Shown in pieces: positions 56,357 to 63,719 of a DNA stretch of 64,000 nucleotides. Below the pieces are notes generated by a model. It ran no database searches and was not told the DNA's origin. It saw only the letters and a list, made by a program, of their open reading frames with translations. This DNA comes from Fimbriimonadales bacterium (GTDB lineage: Bacteria > Armatimonadota > Fimbriimonadia > Fimbriimonadales > ATM1). Within the stretch, counting starts at the first letter, position 1; the number at the start of each line of letters is the position of its first letter. The translations under genes were made by a program, and so were the position numbers. The stretch spans positions 62,001-126,000 of the forward strand of contig DATMAR010000009.1 in the NCBI GenBank assembly GCA_035559795.1, in the 5' to 3' direction.

Positions 56357-56453
56357 AAGAAGAATTTTAAAAAAAATAAAAACGGTAATTAAAAAAATTT
56401 AACAATTATTTTAGCAGTAGCTCTTGCATTCTCGAAACATCGAGTGGGTAACA

Positions 56454-56459
56454 TATAAT
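56454..56459 (+). promoter_or_regulatory. Putative -10 box of the glnA promoter
   Basis: TATAAT, a perfect consensus -10, immediately upstream of the structured leader. No good -35 sits at 17 bases, so an activator may be needed. Confidence 0.5.
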
Positions 56460-56498
56460 CCCGTGGTTCGGAGAAGCCGTCCGGGTGCTCATTTTTTT

Positions 56499-56530
56499 AA
56501 AAAGAGCGTCGCTTTCACGGCGCTCTTTTT
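56499..56530 (+). terminator. glnA leader terminator 1
   Basis: A 13-bp stem: AAAAAGAGCGTCG pairs with CGGCGCTCTTTTT (one G-U), loop CTTTCA, then CTTTTT. The conserved GGTGCTC upstream (56484-56490) is complementary to GAGCGTC in its 5' arm and could act as antiterminator. Confidence 0.8.
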
Positions 56531-56596
56531 CTTTTTCCGAGAGGGAATAGCGAAGTGTTTGCCATCGAGGAAACTATCCCAGGTGCTCGGTTTGTT

Positions 56597-56634
56597 ATAC
56601 GAGCGTGGTTTTCACCGCGTTCGTATTCTTTTTT
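56597..56634 (+). terminator. glnA leader terminator 2
   Basis: ATACGAGCGTGGT pairs with ACCGCGTTCGTAT (two wobble pairs), loop TTTC, followed by TCTTTTTT. It aligns base for base with terminator 1 (GAGCGT-GG-T versus GAGCGT-CG-C), with changes balanced across the stem. Confidence 0.8.
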
Positions 56635-56752
56635 GCTCCGAGAGCGGAAGGATAAAAAGGCTTTTCCATCGAACTGACTTCTGCAGCAATACGTAAGGAG
56701 GAAACATACAATGGCAGCATTCGTGCAAACAACTCGTAAGGAGGAAACCGCG

Positions 56753-58168
56753 ATGACTCCTAAAGAGGCTATCAAGTTCATTCAAGAACATGAAGCGAAA
56801 ATGGTAGATTTTCGCTTCACAGATCTCCCTGGGACATGGCAGCATTTCACTGCACCTGTTGGGGAAGTGAACGAGTCTATTTTCGAAGAAGGAATCGGGT
56901 TCGATGGTTCGAGCATTCGGGGTTTTCAAGCGATTCATGAATCCGACATGCTCCTCGTTCCCGACCCTGCGACACTATTCTTGGACCCCTTCACCGATGT
57001 CCCTACTGCTGTCGTGATTTGCAACATCGAAGACCCAATCACTCGGGAACCCTACAGTCGTGACCCACGCTACATCGCTGTCAAAGCGGAGCAATACCTG
57101 CGACAGACCGGAGTTGCTGACGTTGCTTATTTCGGACCAGAAGCGGAGTTCTTTCTTTTCAATGACGTCCGTTTCTATAACGAAGCGAACAACGCTGGCT
57201 TCCGGGTTGATAGCCTTGAAGCGTATTGGAACACCAACGCTGAAGAAGCTCCGAACCTCGGTTATAAATTGCGACCCAAAGGAGGATATTTCCCGTGTCC
57301 ACCGAGTGACCGACTTCAGGACGTGCGCTCCGATATGGCACAGAAACTCATTGATGCAGGTGTGCCAGTAGAAGTTCACCATCATGAAGTCGCAGGAGCG
57401 GGTCAATGTGAAATAGACATTCGCTATGACAAGTTGGTGCGAATGGCAGATAAGTTGCAAATGTACAAGTACATCGTTCGAAACACTGCGATGGAGTATG
57501 GACTGACCGCAACCTTTATGCCTAAACCTATCTTCGGAGATAACGGAAGCGGAATGCATGTTCACATCAGCCTTTGGAAGAACGGCGAGACGCTTATGTA
57601 CGACGAAAAGGGTTACGCAGGTCTCAGCGATACGGCTCGGTTTTTCATCGGTGGTTTGCTCAAGCACGCAGCAGCATTGCTTGCGTTCACGAGCCCGACC
57701 ACGAATAGCTATCGGCGGTTAGTACCTGGATACGAAGCGCCGATTAACTTGGTGTACAGCCAGCGGAATCGTTCTGCATGCATTCGCGTTCCGATGTACA
57801 GCAAAACGAAAAGCGCGAAACGCATCGAATTCCGAGCACCTGACCCCACGTGCAATCCATATCTCGCTTTTGCCGGGATTTTGATGGCGGGTTTGGACGG
57901 CATCGAAAATCGCACCGAGCCTCCTGCTCCCATTGATAAGGACTTGTACGAACTCCCTCCAGAAGAAAAAGCGAATATCCCGCAAACTCCCGGTTCTTTG
58001 AGAGCAGTTTTGGAAGCACTCAAAGCCGACCATAACTGGTTGCTAAAAGGGGATGTGTTCTCGAAAGATGCGATAGAAACGTACATCAATTACAAAATGA
58101 AAAATGAAGTCGAAGCGATAGACTTGCGCCCGCATCCCTACGAGTTCTATTTGTACTTCGACGCTTGA
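56753..58168 (+). CDS. glnA: Glutamine synthetase type I
   Basis: A 471-residue dodecameric enzyme that makes glutamine from glutamate, ammonia and ATP. It begins MTPKEAIKFIQEHEAKMVDFRFTDLPG, with GIGFDGSSIRGFQAIHESDM, YFGPEAEFFLF, HHHEVAGAGQCEID, the ATP-site MPKPIFGDNGSGMHVHISLW, and GYEAPINLVYSQRNRSACIRVP. The usual adenylylation-type Tyr region near 400 (NLYELPPEE) reads DKDLYELPPEEKANIP, so a Tyr is present. An in-frame ATG 42 bases upstream (56711) has an equally strong ribosome site and would add MAAFVQTTRKEETA. It lies behind a tandem attenuator leader. Confidence 0.97.
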   Translation: MTPKEAIKFIQEHEAKMVDFRFTDLPGTWQHFTAPVGEVNESIFEEGIGFDGSSIRGFQAIHESDMLLVPDPATLFLDPFTDVPTAVVICNIEDPITREPYSRDPRYIAVKAEQYLRQTGVADVAYFGPEAEFFLFNDVRFYNEANNAGFRVDSLEAYWNTNAEEAPNLGYKLRPKGGYFPCPPSDRLQDVRSDMAQKLIDAGVPVEVHHHEVAGAGQCEIDIRYDKLVRMADKLQMYKYIVRNTAMEYGLTATFMPKPIFGDNGSGMHVHISLWKNGETLMYDEKGYAGLSDTARFFIGGLLKHAAALLAFTSPTTNSYRRLVPGYEAPINLVYSQRNRSACIRVPMYSKTKSAKRIEFRAPDPTCNPYLAFAGILMAGLDGIENRTEPPAPIDKDLYELPPEEKANIPQTPGSLRAVLEALKADHNWLLKGDVFSKDAIETYINYKMKNEVEAIDLRPHPYEFYLYFDA

Positions 58169-58315
58169 TTAGGAACGGTATTTCTTGCTGGAAATAATGT
58201 AGAAACTTTGTAAAACTGGAAACAGGGGTTCTTGCCGCATCCTTTCCGCAATGGATGTGCACATTTTAGAGCCTCTCGGTATAGGTTGCCTGCCTTTCTG
58301 TTTGTGAACCCAGGT

Positions 58316-58510
58316 TTAAATTCGAGCCTGGTAATCCTGATTTTCGATTTCTATTCCGAGTTCGTCTTCATCTATGAGTTGCGTGCGGTCTATGTTTTGT
58401 TTTGCTCCGTCGTCTATGCGACCATGAATTTGAAAAGCCGCAATGACGGCTGTTACCGATACCAGGATAACGGCAATGACGAATGCCAAAACAATTCGAC
58501 TTTCGCGCAT
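58316..58510 (-). CDS. Small single-pass membrane protein
   Basis: A 64-residue protein with one strong membrane helix (about residues 6-26, IVLAFVIAVILVSVTAVIAAF) and an acidic tail (LIDEDELGIEIENQDYQ). It follows the proteasome alpha gene by 76 bases on the same strand. It could be the last gene of that operon; no family is recognised. It does not resemble PafA or an ATPase. Confidence 0.45.
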   Translation of the reverse strand: MRESRIVLAFVIAVILVSVTAVIAAFQIHGRIDDGAKQNIDRTQLIDEDELGIEIENQDYQARI

Positions 58511-58586
58511 GCCTTTTTCTCAGCAAAGATCATGCCAAGAAAACATTGGATACACAGCAAATATACGGGATGAAATTAAAGAATTC

Positions 58587-59297
58587 CTAATCCTGCAAGA
58601 GTTCACCCACATTGGGAAGAATGAGAAACTTCCTTTCGCGCGGGGTATGACGCACTAAAAATCCAGCCTCTGGTCTTGTCCCCCTTAAAAGTTCCGGTTC
58701 GGGCTCCCCGCTCAAGTCTACATCCGCAGCGATTCTCCAAGCAGAGTCCGCTAATTTCACCGCTTCTTTCAAAGAGAGATTCGGACGATGATTCGGTTGC
58801 AAGAATCGCATCGCGCGCTCTTCTGCCTCACGCGTTCCCGCTACAACGGAGAAACTTCTCGCTGTCTCGAAATCTCCATCATAACGAAGAGTAAAAAACA
58901 AATCTTCTGCAGGGGATTCATTCAATTCTGCAAATAGCGCATTAATCACGAAAGGCGCCGTCGTCATATCACCAAACGCCCTTTTTAGAGGACTGCTCAA
59001 TGCAAACCCGACGAGTCTTCCGATCGTTACATCGGTTTCGCTTCGTGCATACCCTTCTTGATGAGCAAAGTCGACTGCTGTGATGCGAAGTGCTTCCACA
59101 TCCGCTTGCGCACCGAGCGCTGAAAACATGAGTTTGTCGTAAATTTCGTACACTTTTCGAACATGACCTCGATAGGAATATAACAACAAACCTTCTTCGA
59201 TGGAAAGGCCAATCACGGGCGAACCGATGCGCAAACGATTTTCGATGTATTGCGCGCGTTGTATGATGTTTTCTTGCCAAAGATACGGGCTTATCAT
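58587..59297 (-). CDS. prcA: 20S proteasome alpha subunit
   Basis: A 236-residue subunit of the bacterial 20S proteasome outer ring. It starts MISPYLWQENIIQRAQYIENRL with the alpha-type H0 helix, then GLSIEEGLLLYSYRGHVRKVYEIYDKLMFSALGAQADVEALRITAVDFAHQEGYARSETDVTIGRLV, a close match to actinobacterial PrcA spacing. It lacks a catalytic Thr, as expected. The ATG lies 12 bases after the beta gene, so the two are cotranslated. A partner ATPase gene (Mpa/ARC) is not in the window. Confidence 0.9.
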   Translation of the reverse strand: MISPYLWQENIIQRAQYIENRLRIGSPVIGLSIEEGLLLYSYRGHVRKVYEIYDKLMFSALGAQADVEALRITAVDFAHQEGYARSETDVTIGRLVGFALSSPLKRAFGDMTTAPFVINALFAELNESPAEDLFFTLRYDGDFETARSFSVVAGTREAEERAMRFLQPNHRPNLSLKEAVKLADSAWRIAADVDLSGEPEPELLRGTRPEAGFLVRHTPRERKFLILPNVGELLQD

Positions 59298-59309
59298 GTT
59301 ATTTCACTC

Positions 59310-60071
59310 TCATTTTTTAGTCGAGGATTCTAAAGAACGAATCGCTTTTATCAAATCGGATTCGGGAATATTTTGTATTCCGTCCGAAGTCAATATTTTT
59401 GCTACGGGGGGGACTCTTTCCAAACCACCTGTCGCGCTGTCCAATTGCGAAGCGATGTCGAGCATAACCAATCCATCGGTTAATACGTCTTCTAAAGAGC
59501 GCTTCTCGAAAGGTCCTTTCGTCCTTTTGATAAAATCGAAAACACCTCGTATTCGTTCTGCTCCTGAACCCGCGCATCCGAACTCCGAATTTTCGAAACG
59601 CGCGCCTAAAGCGTCGAAGAAATAGATTGCGAATGTGTTTTTCGATGGGTCGTATGCGCTCACGACTGGCAAAAACATCCCGATTCCATCCATGGCGAGG
59701 CTGAGATTCGCCACTAAGGCACGACTTACTTCCTGGAGTTTTCCTTCTAAACTCAAATCTTGCAAATGCATGCGCGCATAATATTTAAAAGCATGTCTTA
59801 AATAGCGAGCGACCTCGACACTTCGCGCGAAAGAACCGGCGACGGCTACAAGTGTGTAATCGTCGAGGGGCAAAATCTTATCGGCACGGTCATACATGAT
59901 GTAGTTCGCCGACGTAGCGCGCCTGTCCCCTAAGTTTACGATTCCTTCCTTGAATCGAAGCGCTAAAACGGTCGTGCTGTGAGTGTCTTGTGTTCCTGAA
60001 GGAATACGATTTGTGCACTCCGGGAATCCCACTAACTCCGCAAAAGATTTATGCTTGATTTCGCGCATCAT
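59310..60071 (-). CDS. prcB: 20S proteasome beta subunit
   Basis: A 253-residue catalytic subunit of the proteasome inner ring. A 32-residue propeptide ends in DTHS, and cleavage frees Thr33 (Thr1 of the mature chain, TTVLALRF). Counting from Thr1, Asp17 (in GDRRAT) and Lys33 (in DRADK) fall exactly at the catalytic positions. Further family blocks are YTLVAVAGSFARSVEVARYLRHAF and GCAGSGAERIRGVFDF. It precedes the alpha gene. The gene between it and UBact faces the other way, so it needs its own promoter within 60072-60178. Confidence 0.92.
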   Translation of the reverse strand: MMREIKHKSFAELVGFPECTNRIPSGTQDTHSTTVLALRFKEGIVNLGDRRATSANYIMYDRADKILPLDDYTLVAVAGSFARSVEVARYLRHAFKYYARMHLQDLSLEGKLQEVSRALVANLSLAMDGIGMFLPVVSAYDPSKNTFAIYFFDALGARFENSEFGCAGSGAERIRGVFDFIKRTKGPFEKRSLEDVLTDGLVMLDIASQLDSATGGLERVPPVAKILTSDGIQNIPESDLIKAIRSLESSTKK

Positions 60072-60178
60072 CGAGTCCTAAGTTTTATTAAAGCCCAAAA
60101 GTAAGAGTTCTGGTATCACTATCAAGGACTTTCGCAGCAAAATACGAGTAACACTTTCAAAGAAGGGTAAAAAATGCC

Positions 60179-60451
60179 ATGAAATTCTTCACTCTGTCGA
60201 TTTGCGGCTTGTGCATTCTTGTTTGTTCTTGCTCCCCTCAGACCGAAAACGCAGAAGCAACACAAAAGAATGCACCGAGCGGGATGCCTGTAAGTCCCGG
60301 CGCGGGACCGCTGACGCCTGTTCCCGATATGGCTCAAGGAATAGAGGGTAGTGGTGGAGGGGTCGGAAATGCGGCGAAGGAGAAGGCGAAGAGTATTGCT
60401 TCTTCACCCCCGACATCAGTCGGTAAGACGACAGATTCGGAAGGGAATTAG
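60179..60451 (+). CDS. Small Pro/Gly-rich lipoprotein
   Basis: A 90-residue protein with a lipoprotein signal (KFFTLSICGLCILVCSCS, lipobox Cys at residue 18) and a low-complexity Gly/Pro/Ser/Lys-rich body with no domain. It lies between prcB and UBact on the opposite strand; its stop is one base from the UBact stop. Its presence splits the proteasome island into two transcription units. Function unknown. Confidence 0.65.
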   Translation: MKFFTLSICGLCILVCSCSPQTENAEATQKNAPSGMPVSPGAGPLTPVPDMAQGIEGSGGGVGNAAKEKAKSIASSPPTSVGKTTDSEGN

Positions 60452-60452
60452 G

Positions 60453-60644
60453 TTATTCACCGCTTCGCTGTCGGTAACGCTTCGCTTGGTCGGGATCTAC
60501 CTTACGCATGCGACGCAGGAGTTCGTTGTCATCTCCTGGCTTTTTGACATCCTTCGAAGGGATGCTTGGATCTTCGAGAGGCTTGCGCTCGGTAAAAGGT
60601 AAATCTCGTTCTCGACGTTCTGCTTGGAATATCATACGTTTCAT
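60453..60644 (-). CDS. ubact: UBact, Pup-like small protein modifier
   Basis: A 63-residue, charged, probably disordered protein ending LLRRMRKVDPDQAKRYRQRSGE. The C-terminal block (KRMRxVDPDQxxRYRQRxGE) is the hallmark of UBact, the Pup homologue described from Nitrospirae, Armatimonadetes and other phyla, which tags proteins through its C-terminal Glu. Because the last residue is already Glu, no deamidation step should be required. Two starts are possible: ATG 60644 is only one base after AAGGAG, while ATG 60635 is ten bases after it. It follows the Dop-type gene on the same strand. Confidence 0.92.
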   Translation of the reverse strand: MKRMIFQAERRERDLPFTERKPLEDPSIPSKDVKKPGDDNELLRRMRKVDPDQAKRYRQRSGE

Positions 60645-60756
60645 TCTCCTTACTTAGGACGTTAGTTTCTATATTGTACGTTCCATAAATGAGGGCAAGA
60701 CGTGGTGTTCTCTTCGAAAATTGAAAAATAGTTCTCGCGCGCCCATTTGCAATTTG

Positions 60757-62214
60757 TCATTCGAGAAAGCGGAGCCATTCTTGGATGTCGTTCGCCGAGA
60801 CGAGATTCGCTCCATTCTTCCATTCGACGGGTAGTTCGATGGTACGGATTTCGTCTCCAATGCGGAGAGTTGCGTTTTTCCACCCTAGGCTTGCGATTTT
60901 GTCTCGAAATTTTTTCACCAAATCTCCTCGCAAGAACGCTCTGGTATCTCCAGGGGGGGTCGTCATGGAATCGAGAATTCGATTCTCGTCAAGAATTTTC
61001 TGCACTCGCCCCATTTTTTCCAGAGTGGAAAACAAACTAACTGAAGGGTCTATATCGTGATATTCCAGTTCGAGGGATTGCATCGTGTGGTGATTCCAAC
61101 CATTCGACGCTGCATATTCCTGAAACATCTTTAGTTTTGCGACCCAATCGACTCTATCCGCAAGATGCATCGGGTCTGTGCTGCAATCGAGCAGTGCCAA
61201 ACGCCATTCACTCAAAATCCAGTCCGTTTCTGCATCGCGACCTCGAAGGAAGCGTTCACCCGCAGCGAGATAGGATTCCAAAATGTCGAGGCCTGTCGTC
61301 CATGAATTATTTTCTAATTCCACTTGCCATTTCAGAGTTTCGTCTTTGCTCAGCATCTCTGCAGTACGAGTCGGTTGACATATTTGCCATTCCGGGCATT
61401 CCCCTATGTTCAACAATTCGAGTGCGATGCGAGTCATTCCGACTTTCATCGCAGTAGACCACGGCATTCGATTGGCATCACCGCAAATAACATGTAGGCG
61501 CAACCACTTTTTCGCATCCGCATGAGGCTCGTCACGGGTGTTGAAAATCGGGCGACGATAGAGGGTTTCTACATTGGCGAGTTCGTGAAGGAATTCCGCT
61601 CGTTGGCTAATTTGATATTTGCAAGGACGCCCCACCTCGCTTCCGACTTTTCCCGCGCCGACGAGGATCGGCCGCGTTATGAGCAACGGCAAAAGACCTT
61701 TTAGAAGTTTCTCGAAAGAAATCGAGCGAGGAACGAGATAATTTTCATGCGTTCCGTACGATGCACCGTGATAATCGGAATTATTTTTGAAGACACGCAC
61801 CTTTTTCCCGATTCGTTTTTCGTATGCTTTTGCTGTTTCTCGAACGAGACGCTCTCCTGCTAAATCGTGAGCGACCAAATCTGCGATGCGCCGACATTCT
61901 GGTGTCGCGTATTCGGGATGTCCATGGTCGTTGTAAAAACGCGCTCCGTTTACGAGAACTCTATTGTTCGGCGACTCTTTTTCTGGAAAACGCGGTCTGC
62001 CCACATCCCACTGCGCGTCTAAAGGGTCGCTTTCCAAGCGTTCGACACTGAATCCACGGATGTCGTTACGTGGAGTTTCGTTCGAATAATCCCACCCTTC
62101 ATATGCATGGAATGGAAACGAGGAGACGAACGCCGAGGAATCTTCCATTTGTTCGGCAGCAGTGTGTCCTTCTACAGAAAGACCGTATTCGGTTTCGATT
62201 CCAAAGAGGCTCAA
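60757..62214 (-). CDS. dop: Dop/PafA-family enzyme, most like Dop (depupylase/deamidase)
   Basis: A 485-residue glutamine-synthetase-fold enzyme of the Pup pathway. It starts FGIETEYGLS, has NGARFYNDHGHPEYATPE (Asp96 at the catalytic position), FKNNSDYHGASYGTHENYLVPR, LSQRAEF-type SQRAEFLHELAN, and FNTRDEPHADAKKWLRLHVICGDAN. Two features favour Dop over PafA: the insert WDYSNETPRNDIRGF, matching the Dop loop region, and DHGHPEY instead of the PafA DxGSHPEY. Dop removes tags and deamidates Pup; with UBact ending in Glu, de-conjugation is the likely job. The start is TTG with no clear ribosome site. Confidence 0.88.
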   Translation of the reverse strand: MSLFGIETEYGLSVEGHTAAEQMEDSSAFVSSFPFHAYEGWDYSNETPRNDIRGFSVERLESDPLDAQWDVGRPRFPEKESPNNRVLVNGARFYNDHGHPEYATPECRRIADLVAHDLAGERLVRETAKAYEKRIGKKVRVFKNNSDYHGASYGTHENYLVPRSISFEKLLKGLLPLLITRPILVGAGKVGSEVGRPCKYQISQRAEFLHELANVETLYRRPIFNTRDEPHADAKKWLRLHVICGDANRMPWSTAMKVGMTRIALELLNIGECPEWQICQPTRTAEMLSKDETLKWQVELENNSWTTGLDILESYLAAGERFLRGRDAETDWILSEWRLALLDCSTDPMHLADRVDWVAKLKMFQEYAASNGWNHHTMQSLELEYHDIDPSVSLFSTLEKMGRVQKILDENRILDSMTTPPGDTRAFLRGDLVKKFRDKIASLGWKNATLRIGDEIRTIELPVEWKNGANLVSANDIQEWLRFLE

Positions 62215-62311
62215 TGTTTTATTTTAATGCAGGAGGCTGCGTAGTTAGAAATTTCATAACGCCTGTTCCTATGGAATTATTTCCTTTTGCAGGGAAAAAG
62301 GGAACCGAAAA

Positions 62312-62989
62312 TCATTTTGCGATGTAAGTTGCGACGAGGGATACGTCGAGTGGTTGTCCTGCTTGCGGTACAGGCCAGTTCTTTATATTTATCGAAATTT
62401 TCTGAGGGATTCCATCCTTGGAAACCCAAAAATAGCCTTCGGAAGTCATCGGGGTATCCCCCTCTTCAGAAGCCTTTGCGAAAATTTTTAAGGTGTCTTG
62501 GTCTTTGATTTTCTCTATGCCCATCACTTCGAAATCGAATTTGATTTTGTAATTTTTGGAATCTTTTTTTGCTTCGTAAGTATAAGACCATTTGTCTTTC
62601 GGGGCGATGGGTGCTTCCGGATAAATCAGAAAAAGGACAGAAGCCATTCTTCGAAAGTCTTCACCTAATTCGCTTTCTGCATTAATGAGCATTCCTCGCG
62701 AATTCAGAATGGCATTCGTTGCTGTTGCGTCTTCGCCAGCAGGTTCTCCATTCACATATAACTCCTGCCAACCCATCGTTCCTTTCAACCCTCCTCCTTC
62801 TTCCTTTGTCTTCATAGAGAGGACTGCTTTGAACTCCGCGGTCAAAGCCGAGCCTTGAATCGTGGTATCTACCGCTACCGACCAATTGTAGGTTTTTCCT
62901 ACTTCGAAGGGTAATTTGATTTCCCAGCGTTCTGGTTGCACGATGGGTTCTTGTTGGCCTAAAAGAGCGAAAACTAAAAATGCGTACAC
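62312..62989 (-). CDS. Secreted protein, paralogue A
   Basis: A 225-residue exported protein with a short signal (YAFLVFALLGQQ). It is beta-rich and aligns by eye with the next gene upstream: FLIYPEAPIAPKDKWSYTYEAKK matches FLIYPEKPIKPGDTWEYTSEK, and SRGMLINAE matches SRGAILEVE. The start is GTG 62989, five bases after TAAGGAGG, which overlaps the stop of paralogue B, so the pair is translationally coupled. No known family or catalytic residue. It lies 97 bases upstream of dop on the same strand. Confidence 0.75.
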   Translation of the reverse strand: MYAFLVFALLGQQEPIVQPERWEIKLPFEVGKTYNWSVAVDTTIQGSALTAEFKAVLSMKTKEEGGGLKGTMGWQELYVNGEPAGEDATATNAILNSRGMLINAESELGEDFRRMASVLFLIYPEAPIAPKDKWSYTYEAKKDSKNYKIKFDFEVMGIEKIKDQDTLKIFAKASEEGDTPMTSEGYFWVSKDGIPQKISINIKNWPVPQAGQPLDVSLVATYIAK

Positions 62990-62999
62990 GGGTTCCTCC

Positions 63000-63671
63000 T
63001 TATTTAGGTTTATTTACGCTTTTGATAAATTTCGTTTTCAATTCGTATTCTACCGGCTCGCCGTCCCATGTGTAGCGCCAGTTTTTGAATTTAAGGTCGG
63101 ACTTTAAGACGATTCCTTCTTTATTCACCCAATGGATTCCCGAGCCTTTGAAGCCATCTTTTTTGTTTTCTTTCATAACACAAACCACTCGCAAAGCTTC
63201 TTTGCCGTCCAATTTTTCGATGTCCTTCGCTTCGTAATGGTATAGGCAATCCAATTTTTCGGAAGTGTATTCCCAAGTATCACCAGGTTTTATTGGCTTT
63301 TCGGGATAGATAAGAAATGCAGGTTGCAATCGTCTAACAGAAATATAGGGATCTTCGTCTTCGACTTCGAGGATAGCCCCCCTCGAATCCAAGTGGATGC
63401 GAAAAGCATCTTCCCAGCCTTCGGGTTCATCGTTGAAATAGAAATCTTTTTGCAGAAATTCACCACGGTAGCCTTCTGCAGATGTCGAGCGAATCAAAAG
63501 TTCCGCAGTGTATTCGATATTGAAAGTGCTCTCTTTTTGCTTATATGCGCCTCTCCAAGAGGATACATAAACAGTATTTTCACGATAAGGTGGTTTTAGG
63601 CTCCATGGTTCGTTTTGAAGAGCCCCACCATTCGTGAGTGCGAACAATGGAAAAAGCGCAAACGATATCAT
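63000..63671 (-). CDS. Secreted protein, paralogue B
   Basis: A 223-residue exported protein with a signal sequence (ISFALFPLFALTNGGA) and a beta-rich body similar to paralogue A along its length, including the FLIYPE-PI-PGD-W-YT block and the final GIVLKSDLKFKNWRY versus GIPQKISINIKNWPV. It is the first of the coupled pair and follows the isomerase gene by 48 bases, so it may share a transcript with it and with dop-UBact. Function unknown; both probably arose by tandem duplication. Confidence 0.75.
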   Translation of the reverse strand: MISFALFPLFALTNGGALQNEPWSLKPPYRENTVYVSSWRGAYKQKESTFNIEYTAELLIRSTSAEGYRGEFLQKDFYFNDEPEGWEDAFRIHLDSRGAILEVEDEDPYISVRRLQPAFLIYPEKPIKPGDTWEYTSEKLDCLYHYEAKDIEKLDGKEALRVVCVMKENKKDGFKGSGIHWVNKEGIVLKSDLKFKNWRYTWDGEPVEYELKTKFIKSVNKPK

Positions 63672-63719
63672 ACATTCACCATTTTCATACTATCCATTCT
63701 ACTGTTATCACATCGTATT

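Larger units (their letters stand above)
56357..56710 (+). promoter_or_regulatory. Long structured leader of glnA
   Basis: A 354-base region without a gene. It starts with an AT-rich stretch, has a TATAAT box at 56454-56459, then two copies of a ~98-base element each ending in an intrinsic terminator (56484-56530 and 56582-56634). A third partial CCGAGAG copy is at 56638. Finally there is TAAGGAGG before ATG 56711. The arrangement implies attenuation control of glnA; the ligand or factor is unknown and I do not recognise a described riboswitch. Confidence 0.7.

Noticed and set aside
56460-56640. Known glutamine riboswitch (glnA motif) or c-di-GMP riboswitch in the glnA leader
   Set aside because: The conserved bases I know for those motifs are not found, although the leader is clearly structured.
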